DNA of 15,503 nt, from contig DWYO01000021.1 of assembly GCA_019118725.1 (NCBI GenBank), positions 1-15,503 on the forward strand, given 5' to 3'. Positions 1 to 5,638 of the stretch are shown here, one piece after another. The notes beneath the pieces were generated by a model, which searched no databases, was not told the origin of the DNA, and worked only from the letters and a program-made list of their open reading frames with translations. Source of the stretch: Candidatus Parabacteroides intestinavium. Its GTDB lineage: Bacteria > Bacteroidota > Bacteroidia > Bacteroidales > Tannerellaceae. Positions within the stretch are counted from its first letter, which is position 1. Each line of letters opens with the position of its first letter. A program made the translations under genes and the position numbers.

Positions 1-10
1 TATAGGATAT

Positions 11-89
11 AAAGTTTTCCAAAATGAAAATATAATAATTTGATTGTTAATTGATTGACAAATTTTAAGCAGATAAAAGTTTTCCAAAA
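11..89. repeat. Direct repeat pair upstream of nrdD
   Basis: The 14-mer AAAGTTTTCCAAAA is present exactly at 11-24 and again at 76-89, so the copies are 65 bp apart, about six helical turns. The similarity extends upstream as GATA with a one-base gap. The second copy ends 24 bp before the putative -7 box at 114-121, where an activator or repressor of nrdDG could bind. I do not recognise the motif as a known operator, and it is not an NrdR box. Confidence 0.6.
44..61. promoter_or_regulatory. Imperfect 18-bp palindrome, CRP/FNR-like candidate operator
   Basis: TTGTTAATTGATTGACAA matches its own reverse complement at 14 of 18 positions (TTGT.AAT..ATT.ACAA). The size and TTGT/ACAA ends resemble sites of CRP/FNR-family regulators, which control anaerobic genes in many bacteria. 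It is centred about 75 bp upstream of the expected nrdD transcription start and lies between the two copies of the AAAGTTTTCCAAAA repeat. The regulator assignment is inference, and an AT-rich palindrome of this quality can occur by chance. Confidence 0.35.
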
Positions 90-113
90 AGTACAACTGA
101 TATTATTTAGATT

Positions 114-121
114 TATCTTTG
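114..121 (+). promoter_or_regulatory. Putative nrdDG promoter -7 box
   Basis: TATCTTTG is a perfect match to the Bacteroidetes -7 consensus TAnnTTTG and gives a leader of about 30 nt before the nrdD ATG at 157. No TTTG is found 19-21 bp upstream where the -33 element should be. This suggests a promoter that depends on an activator bound to the upstream repeat or palindrome (inference). A start-stop pair (ATGTAA, 148-153) sits just before the real start codon and is probably incidental. Confidence 0.6.
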
Positions 122-156
122 TGCAGAAATTTCTTACGGATTAAAAAATGTAATAT

Positions 157-2364
157 ATGATACAGACAGTAGTTAAAAGAGACGGGCGCATAGTCGGTTT
201 CAACAAAGAAAAGATAGCTACGGCTATCCGGAAAGCCATGTTGCATACGCAGATGGGAGAAGATATGCACCTGATTCGCCAGATAACTGACCGGATCGCT
301 TTCCGGGGGCAACCGCAAATGACGGTTGAGGCCATACAGGACGCAGTGGAAATGGAGTTGATGAAGAGTAGCCGGAAGGATGTGGCGCAGAAATATATTG
401 CCTACCGGAACCAGCGGAGCATTGCCCGCAAAGCCAAGACGCGCGATATATTTCTGGAGATTATCAATATCAAATCGAATGATGTGACGCGCGAAAATGC
501 CAACATGAACGCCGATACACCGGCCGGTATGATGATGAAATTCGCCAGCGAGACGACCAAGCCCTTCGTGGACGACTACTTGCTGAGTGAGGAGACGCGC
601 CTGGCGGTCGAGAATAATTACCTGCATATTCATGATAAGGATTATTATCCGACAAAGAGCCTGACTTGTGTACAGCATCCGTTGGATAAAATCCTGAAAC
701 ATGGATTCTCGGCCGGACATGGCGAATCGCGTCCGGCAAAACGTATCGAGACCGCTAGCATTTTGGGGTGTATTTCGTTGGAAACGGCTCAAAATGAGAT
801 GCATGGAGGGCAGGCTATTCCGGCATTTGATTTTTATCTGGCTCCTTACGTGCGGGATAGCTTTATTGAGGAATTGAAAACTTTGGAGCAGTTGAATGGT
901 GTGGATTACTCTCATTTGTATGCTGTCTCTTTGGATGATTATCTGGAGAAACCGTTGGACGGACTTACCGGTGAGGCGCGGATTATCCAGCATGCGATGA
1001 ACCGTACAGTGGCTCGGGTGCATCAGTCGATGGAGGCTTTTATCCATAATATGAACACGATCCACTCGCGTGGAGGCAATCAGGTGGTTTTCAGTTCGAT
1101 CAATTATGGAACGGACACTTCGGCCGAAGGACGTTGCGTGATCCGTGAGCTTTTGAAGAGTACTTATCGGGGGGTGGGAAATGGCGAAACGGCTATCTTC
1201 CCGATTCAGATTTGGAAGAAGAAGCGGGGGGTAAGTTATTTGCCGACCGACCGGAATTATGATCTTTACCGGCTGGCCTGCCAAGTGACGGCACGGCGTT
1301 TCTTTCCGAATTTCTTGAATCTGGATGCTACCTTCAACCAGAGTGAAGCTTGGCAGGCGGATGATCCGAAACGCTATGAGCATGAGGTGGCTACGATGGG
1401 ATGCCGTACCCGGGTGTTTGAGAACCGTTTCGGTCCGAAAACCTCTATCGGACGCGGGAATCTTTCGTTCTCTACCATTAATATAGTCCGTTTGGCTATC
1501 GAATGCCGGGCCGTAAAGAATCAGGAAGACCGTATAGCCCTGTTTTTCTCTAAATTGGATAATATGCTGGAGGTGGCTGCCCGCCAATTGCATGAGCGGT
1601 TTGAATTTCAGAAGACGGCATTCGCGAAGCAATTTCCTTTGCTGATGTCTTCCCTTTGGTTAGGGTGTGAGCATTTGAAACCTACTGATACGATAGCTTC
1701 GGTCATCAATCAAGGGACTTTGGGTATCGGATTTATCGGATTGGCGGAGTGTCTGGTCGCTTTGGTCGGGAAGCATCATGGCGAGGATGCTTCGGCTCAG
1801 GAGTTGGGTTTGAAGATTGTCTCGTATATGCGTGACCGGGCTAATGATTTTTCCGAGCGTTATAATCACAATTATAGTGTGCTGGCTACACCGGCCGAAG
1901 GCCTGGCGGGTAAGTTTACCCGAAAAGACCGCAAGGAATTTGGTAGTATTGCCGGAATAACAGATCGGGAGTATTACACCAATTCCAATCATGTGCCGGT
2001 ATATTATAAATGTAGTGCCCGGCATAAGGCAGAGGTCGAGGCGCCTTATCATGAGCTGACGCGTGGAGGGCATATCTTTTATGTGGAGATTGACGGTGAT
2101 GCGACACATAATCCGGAGGCCATCATGCGGGTGGTCGATATGATGGACCGGTACAATATCGGTTATGGTTCGGTGAACCATAATCGGAATCGTTGTTTGG
2201 ATTGTGGATATGAGAATGCGGAGGCCGATTTGACGGTCTGCCCCAAGTGCGGGAGCGAGCGTATGGATAAGCTCCAGCGCATTACCGGGTATTTGGTGGG
2301 GACAACCGACCGGTGGAACCAGGCGAAGCTGGCGGAATTGCATGACCGGGTGACGCATGAATAA
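157..2364 (+). CDS. nrdD: Anaerobic (class III) ribonucleoside-triphosphate reductase
   Basis: Reduces ribonucleoside triphosphates to deoxyribonucleotides under anoxia, using a glycyl radical generated by NrdG. The 735-residue protein starts with one ATP-cone allosteric domain (about residues 3-92, with VVKRDGRIVGFNKEKI near the start). The large catalytic barrel follows, with the candidate active-site cysteines C171 (in SLTCVQHP) and C416 (in MGCRTRVFENR). The C-terminus carries a zinc ribbon (C680, C683, C695, C698) and then the glycyl-radical loop RITGYL with Gly711. Length and domain order are normal for the family, with no frameshift. The ATG at 157 fits the promoter position and puts the ATP cone at the very N-terminus. 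nrdG follows after 14 bp, so the two are surely co-transcribed. A long open frame on the opposite strand is a coding shadow. Whether the reductant is formate or a thioredoxin-like protein cannot be read safely from the sequence. Confidence 0.97.
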   Translation: MIQTVVKRDGRIVGFNKEKIATAIRKAMLHTQMGEDMHLIRQITDRIAFRGQPQMTVEAIQDAVEMELMKSSRKDVAQKYIAYRNQRSIARKAKTRDIFLEIINIKSNDVTRENANMNADTPAGMMMKFASETTKPFVDDYLLSEETRLAVENNYLHIHDKDYYPTKSLTCVQHPLDKILKHGFSAGHGESRPAKRIETASILGCISLETAQNEMHGGQAIPAFDFYLAPYVRDSFIEELKTLEQLNGVDYSHLYAVSLDDYLEKPLDGLTGEARIIQHAMNRTVARVHQSMEAFIHNMNTIHSRGGNQVVFSSINYGTDTSAEGRCVIRELLKSTYRGVGNGETAIFPIQIWKKKRGVSYLPTDRNYDLYRLACQVTARRFFPNFLNLDATFNQSEAWQADDPKRYEHEVATMGCRTRVFENRFGPKTSIGRGNLSFSTINIVRLAIECRAVKNQEDRIALFFSKLDNMLEVAARQLHERFEFQKTAFAKQFPLLMSSLWLGCEHLKPTDTIASVINQGTLGIGFIGLAECLVALVGKHHGEDASAQELGLKIVSYMRDRANDFSERYNHNYSVLATPAEGLAGKFTRKDRKEFGSIAGITDREYYTNSNHVPVYYKCSARHKAEVEAPYHELTRGGHIFYVEIDGDATHNPEAIMRVVDMMDRYNIGYGSVNHNRNRCLDCGYENAEADLTVCPKCGSERMDKLQRITGYLVGTTDRWNQAKLAELHDRVTHE

Positions 2365-2378
2365 ACTCAAAAACTCAA

Positions 2379-2882
2379 ATGAAGTTATCTATATTAGATA
2401 TCGTAGAAGATACTACCGTTGACGGGCCGGGATTCCGGACGGCTATTTATTGCGCCGGATGCCCGAATGCCTGTCCGGGGTGCCACAATCCCGAGTCGTG
2501 GAATATCCGAAACGGGAAAATGATGGAAACGGATGAGGTCTTGGCTTACGTGTTGGCGGATGAGTTTGCTGATGTCACCTTTTCCGGAGGTGATCCCATG
2601 TTCCAGGCTGATGGATTTGCGGAACTGGCCCGTAAGATAAAGGCAAATAGCTCAAAGAGTATCTGGTGCTATACGGGTTATCGATATGAGGATTTGCTGA
2701 GGCGTCCCCAACAGGCGGAGCTGCTCCGGTGGATTGATGTTTTGGTAGACGGACGTTTTGTGGAAACTTTGAAAGATCCGGATTTGTTGTTCCGGGGAAG
2801 CTCCAACCAGCGTTTGATAGATGTGCAACAATCTTTGGCAAGTGGCGAAATCCGCTTGCATCAGTTAGAGAATGCTTTCTGA
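2379..2882 (+). CDS. nrdG: Anaerobic ribonucleotide reductase-activating protein (radical SAM)
   Basis: Activase that uses a [4Fe-4S] cluster and S-adenosylmethionine to form the glycyl radical on NrdD. The 167-residue protein has the radical-SAM motif CxxxCxxC at C28, C32 and C35 (CPNACPGCHNPESW), after the family N-terminal segment DTTVDGPGFRTAIY. The SAM-binding segment FSGGDP lies at 68-73. Its length is close to the usual 155-175 residues. It starts 14 bp after the nrdD stop and the spacer holds a short ACTCAAA repeat, with no sign of a separate promoter. The stop codon lies inside a 12-bp perfect palindrome (TTCTGATCAGAA, 2877-2888). The gene is convergent with mutL, with 33 bp between stop codons. 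Confidence 0.96.
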   Translation: MKLSILDIVEDTTVDGPGFRTAIYCAGCPNACPGCHNPESWNIRNGKMMETDEVLAYVLADEFADVTFSGGDPMFQADGFAELARKIKANSSKSIWCYTGYRYEDLLRRPQQAELLRWIDVLVDGRFVETLKDPDLLFRGSSNQRLIDVQQSLASGEIRLHQLENAF

Positions 2883-2894
2883 TCAGAATCCTTG

Positions 2895-2928
2895 TCCGTT
2901 TCTAAGAATATAAAACTAACGGAAACGG
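2895..2928. terminator. Weak inverted repeat between convergent nrdG and mutL
   Basis: CCGTTTC (2896-2902) and GAAACGG (2922-2928) form a 7-bp perfect inverted repeat with a 19-nt AT-rich loop. An alternative pairing is TCCGTT with AACGGA. The right arm lies inside the last codons of mutL. The position between two convergent genes suggests a bidirectional terminator, but neither side has a strong T-run, so the call is tentative. Confidence 0.3.
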
Positions 2929-4787
2929 CTCTCCAGCTCGTCATCAGATAGTAGAGTCAGGATCGTTTTTCCGTCTGGCGTAAGATTGATGTCCGTACAG
3001 AGGAAGAGAGAGGCCAGAAGATGGTCCATTTCTTCGATAGAAAGCATTTTTCCTGCCGGGATGGCTTGGGCGGATGCCAAAGAGAATGCAATCATATTGC
3101 AGATATCTTCTTGGGCTTTACATTCCGTATCCAGGGCTTTATCTAAAATTTCTTTCAGTAAGGTTACGCAATCCACACCTTCCATGCTGGCTGGAATGCC
3201 GTTGACGGAATAGCTGCCTCCTCCTAAATTGCTCAGGTCGAAGCCAGAGTAGGAGAGTTCGTCCATCAGTTCGGGCAAGATGGCCTCTTCGGCGGGAGTC
3301 AGTTCGATCATGGCCGGGAAAAGCATTTGCTGGGAGGCTGCTTTCTGTTGGCTGATCGATTTCTGGTATTGCTCGAAAAGGATGCGGATATGCGCACGGT
3401 GCTGGTCGATGATGGCCATACCGGATTTCAGTGTGGTGATGATGTAACGGTTCTTGTATTGGAAACAGGGCATGACAGGCGGGGTGGATACCGTGTCCAC
3501 GAATGGAAGATTCTTATTGGGCTCCGTGAAATCCATCGTCTTTTCCGAGGAGGGAAAAGAACGATTCTCGATTCGTTTTTCGATAACCCCCTCTTCCGGA
3601 AGAATGGATGTACGGTCTGCTTCGAAGTTCTTATACAATTCAGACCAGTCAAAGTTTGATACGGGAGCAGTCTGAAAAGGATTGTAGTTCGAGTCAATCT
3701 GCACTTTCGGTGTTCCGCCTTTCCAATCGTTTTTTTTCGGATTGTATACTGGGATGTCAAAGCTTTTTTCCTCATTGAAATCAAGCAGAGGGATAGCACT
3801 TGACTTTGCCAGGGCTTCCCGTACGCAAGCCAGTAGAATCTGCCAGATGGGCTGTTCGTTCTCAAACTTGATTTCGGTTTTTGTCGGATGAATATTTACA
3901 TCGATGCTCGCCGGGTCTACGTTGAAATAGATGAAATAACTAGGCATTTCGCCTGCCGGGATCAGTTGGTCGTAGGCCTGCATGACCGCTTTATGAAAAT
4001 AGGGGTGCTTCATGAAGCGCCCGTTGACAAAGAAATATTGGAGCGCACCACGTTTCTTGGCGGTTTCCGGTTTGCCTACAAAGCCGGTTATCGCGACCAA
4101 AGAACTTTCCGTGTCTACTGAGAGCAGCTTTTGGTTCATGTTTTTCCCGTAAATGTTACTGATGCGCTGGCGTAATCCGGTTTCCGGGAGATTCAGGATT
4201 TCCGTTTCGTTGTGATATAAAGACATGGCTACTGACGGGTTCACCAAGGCGATCCGTTCAAATTCATTCAGGATATTCCGGAACTCAGTCTCGTTCGATT
4301 TCAAGAATTTGCGCCGTGCCGGGACATTATAGAACAGATTCTTGACCGAGAAGCAACTTCCTTCCGCGCATGAGTCGGCCTCGATGGATTGCAGTTGCGA
4401 TCCGGCAATCTCCAGTCGGGTTCCCAGTTCGGAACCCTTCAGCCGAGTACGCAATTCTACGTGGGCAACGGCTGCTATCGAAGCCAACGCCTCGCCCCGG
4501 AATCCCATCGTATGCAAGGCAAACAAATCGTCTGCCCGGGCGATCTTGGAGGTCGCATGTCGTTCGAACGACATACGTGCGTCTGTTTCCGACATTCCTT
4601 TGCCGTCATCGATGACCTGTACCAGTGTCTTGCCGGCATCTTTGATGTTGACTTGTACATGCGTAGCTCCGGCATCGATCGAATTCTCGACCAACTCCTT
4701 GACCACCGATGCCGGCCGTTGTATTACTTCGCCTGCCGCAATCTGGTTAGCTATGCTGTCCGGAAGTAAATGAATGATATCGCTCAT
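2916..4787 (-). CDS. mutL: DNA mismatch repair protein MutL
   Basis: ATPase that couples MutS mismatch recognition to downstream repair. The start at 4787 gives 623 residues beginning MSDIIHLLPDSIANQIAAGE, the family N-terminus. An upstream in-frame ATG at 4805 would add six unconserved residues. The N-terminal GHKL ATPase shows E34-N35 with D38, DDGKGM at 60-65, FERHATSKI at 74-82 and GFRGEALASI at 95-104. A poorly conserved linker (about 330-440) precedes the C-terminal dimerisation domain. That domain should carry the metal-binding endonuclease motif DQHAxxExxxxE, but here it reads DQHRAHIRILFE (461-472), so the alanine is Arg464 and the first glutamate is Ile467. The distal CPHGRP-type motif is TPDGKT (603-608). 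These changes suggest a nicking-deficient MutL. As I recall, the same variant occurs in other Bacteroidales. Its ATG overlaps the stop codon of the upstream small membrane protein gene (TAATG), indicating translational coupling. Confidence 0.96.
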   Translation of the reverse strand: MSDIIHLLPDSIANQIAAGEVIQRPASVVKELVENSIDAGATHVQVNIKDAGKTLVQVIDDGKGMSETDARMSFERHATSKIARADDLFALHTMGFRGEALASIAAVAHVELRTRLKGSELGTRLEIAGSQLQSIEADSCAEGSCFSVKNLFYNVPARRKFLKSNETEFRNILNEFERIALVNPSVAMSLYHNETEILNLPETGLRQRISNIYGKNMNQKLLSVDTESSLVAITGFVGKPETAKKRGALQYFFVNGRFMKHPYFHKAVMQAYDQLIPAGEMPSYFIYFNVDPASIDVNIHPTKTEIKFENEQPIWQILLACVREALAKSSAIPLLDFNEEKSFDIPVYNPKKNDWKGGTPKVQIDSNYNPFQTAPVSNFDWSELYKNFEADRTSILPEEGVIEKRIENRSFPSSEKTMDFTEPNKNLPFVDTVSTPPVMPCFQYKNRYIITTLKSGMAIIDQHRAHIRILFEQYQKSISQQKAASQQMLFPAMIELTPAEEAILPELMDELSYSGFDLSNLGGGSYSVNGIPASMEGVDCVTLLKEILDKALDTECKAQEDICNMIAFSLASAQAIPAGKMLSIEEMDHLLASLFLCTDINLTPDGKTILTLLSDDELESRFR

Positions 4788-5092
4788 TATTGTACTAAAT
4801 ACCAAAGAATTAATCCCAAAAGAATCAATGCGAAGATAAGTTTGGTGGATTTTGACTTACGGCTGTGTGCGTCTTCGCCTTTCGCCACACTTTTCTTCAG
4901 ATGGCTGGTTCCTTCGATAAACGTACCCTTGATGTGCGGCTTGAAGTCCTCTTCCGAAGGCTTTTCTAGTCCCATCTCTACCCGTATCTTGCGCTTGCGC
5001 TCTTCCAACTCTTCCTTGTGCGGATCCCAATAGATAGGTTTGTGTTCGAATTGCCGAGGCTTACGCATTCTGTAAAATGAAGAAACTCCCAT
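4787..5092 (-). CDS. Small tail-anchored membrane protein upstream of mutL
   Basis: I do not recognise a named function. The ATG at 5092 gives 101 residues starting MGVSSFYRMRKPRQFEHKPI. A longer reading from 5146 would cross the promoter, so it is unlikely. The first half is basic and aromatic, with a YWDPHKEELEERKRK segment predicted to be helical. The middle is charged and polar. The last about 17 residues (KLIFALILLGLILWYLVQ) are a single transmembrane helix ending at the C-terminus, so the bulk of the protein should face the cytoplasm. Similar short proteins beginning with Arg-Lys-Pro-Arg and Trp/Tyr-Asp-Pro segments occur next to mutL in other Bacteroidales, as I recall. Its stop overlaps the mutL start (TAATG), so both are made from one transcript. 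A -7 box lies 27 bp upstream of the start. Confidence 0.8.
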   Translation of the reverse strand: MGVSSFYRMRKPRQFEHKPIYWDPHKEELEERKRKIRVEMGLEKPSEEDFKPHIKGTFIEGTSHLKKSVAKGEDAHSRKSKSTKLIFALILLGLILWYLVQ

Positions 5093-5103
5093 AATCGTTT
5101 TAT

Positions 5104-5167
5104 TTTTTAATTGTTCCACAAAGATACAACGAAAGCGGAGAATCAATTAATAATTAACAATTAAAAA
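5104..5167. repeat. 12-bp inverted repeat flanking a promoter
   Basis: TTTTTAATTGTT (5104-5115) and AACAATTAAAAA (5156-5167) are exact reverse complements separated by 40 bp that contain the -7 box of the mutL operon. They could form a cruciform, bind a regulator, or be a chance event in AT-rich DNA. The arms are short and AT-only apart from one G/C pair, so no invertase site is claimed. Confidence 0.5.
5119..5126 (-). promoter_or_regulatory. Putative promoter of the small membrane protein-mutL operon
   Basis: On the minus strand the sequence reads TATCTTTG, a perfect TAnnTTTG -7 box, placing the transcription start about 20 nt before the ATG at 5092. A TTG at 5146-5144 lies 17 bp upstream, slightly closer than the usual 19-21 bp spacing for a -33 element. 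The box sits inside a pair of 12-bp inverted repeats (5104-5115 and 5156-5167). Confidence 0.6.
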
Positions 5168-5260
5168 CGTCTCCATTTGCAGGTTCGCTCCGCTCTCCCG
5201 TAGTTACGCATCGTTGAGCAGCTCCGACGCTCTTTTTCAGGGGAAAAACTATGGATTCTC

Positions 5261-5509
5261 ATGTCCTCCTCCAACGTCCTCACTATCGAGAAAGAGGTAC
5301 CGGAGGATGTGATACTGCTGAATGCAACGAATGCAACGCAGTTTGACTACCAAATCATCGAGACATCGACCGGCGTGGTGCGCATGAGCGGTTCGGCTCC
5401 TGTTGACCAGCGGTTGGAGTTGGACGTATCTTCATTGCGCAGCGGCATTTATACCGTCATTGTTTCGGAGAACGGCGAGGTGAAGGCACAGCAAACTATC
5501 CGGCTGTAA
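5261..5509 (+). pseudogene. Fragment resembling a secreted beta-sandwich/sorting domain
   Basis: The 82-residue reading frame begins MSSSNVLTIEKEVPEDVI and ends SENGEVKAQQTIRL. The pattern of short beta-strands, with DVSSLRSGIYTVIVSENGEV near the end, looks like the C-terminal region of secreted Bacteroidetes proteins (type IX secretion sorting domains or the DUF3244 fold). Such proteins begin with a signal peptide. None is found here: the in-frame sequence upstream is open only to a stop at 5201-5203 and encodes no hydrophobic segment. No promoter box is evident just upstream. The best reading is the tail of a larger or secreted gene whose 5' end was lost. A functional short cytoplasmic protein cannot be excluded. 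It is the only plus-strand coding candidate between 2882 and the right end. Confidence 0.45.
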
Positions 5510-5522
5510 ACTTTTAGATACA

Positions 5523-5575
5523 AAGGGTACGAAGGACACACAAAATTCATCAAGATACGTTGCCCTTCGTGCCTT
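5523..5575. terminator. Long imperfect hairpin downstream of the foldase operon
   Basis: AAGGGTACGAAGGACA (5523-5538) pairs with TGCCCTTCGTGCCTT (5561-5575) with one bulge, one mismatch and one G-U pair around a 22-nt loop. It lies 63 bp beyond the stop codon of the OstA-like gene on the minus strand and 13 bp beyond the plus-strand ORF fragment, so it could end transcription from both sides. It lacks a classic T-run. Its CCTTCGTGCCTT-type core resembles a repeat I associate with intergenic DNA of many Bacteroidetes, so it may be a dispersed repeat. Confidence 0.4.
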
Positions 5576-5638
5576 CAATGAGTTATTAACTTTTCCAAAT
5601 AAACAGTTGCCCAAACAAAAACGCAGCAGCGGAGGAGC

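Larger units (their letters stand above)
5093..5638. other. Gene-poor stretch between the mutL and foldase operons
   Basis: This 546-bp stretch holds the leader and promoter of the mutL operon (5093-5167), a more GC-rich block of unknown origin (about 5180-5245), one doubtful plus-strand ORF (5261-5509), and a long imperfect hairpin (5523-5575) followed by AT-rich sequence up to the foldase-operon stop codon. I see no tRNA or other RNA gene, and no insertion sequence. Confidence 0.6.

Noticed and set aside
148..153. Start-stop pair ATGTAA just upstream of the nrdD start
   Set aside because: A two-codon reading this short occurs often by chance in AT-rich leaders, and nothing else suggests regulation by it.
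103..1632. 509-codon open frame antisense to the 5' part of nrdD
   Set aside because: It overlaps a gene with clear catalytic and domain motifs, its translation shows no recognisable domain, and it is rich in rare-looking residue runs. It is a shadow created by the codon use of nrdD.
1660..2370. 236-codon open frame antisense to the 3' part of nrdD
   Set aside because: Same reasoning: it lies wholly opposite conserved nrdD sequence including the zinc ribbon and glycyl loop.
4342..4773. Long plus-strand frames opposite the mutL ATPase region
   Set aside because: They are opposite conserved GHKL motifs, have no domain signature, and are coding shadows.
4788..4805. Upstream ATG for mutL (six extra residues)
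   Set aside because: The conserved N-terminus MSDIIHLLPDSIANQIAAGE begins at 4787, where the ATG overlaps the previous stop codon, so the internal start is preferred.
5233..5248. TTTTTC-AGGG-GAAAAA hairpin before the ORF fragment
   Set aside because: The stem is only 6 bp and almost all A-T, too weak to claim as a terminator or operator.
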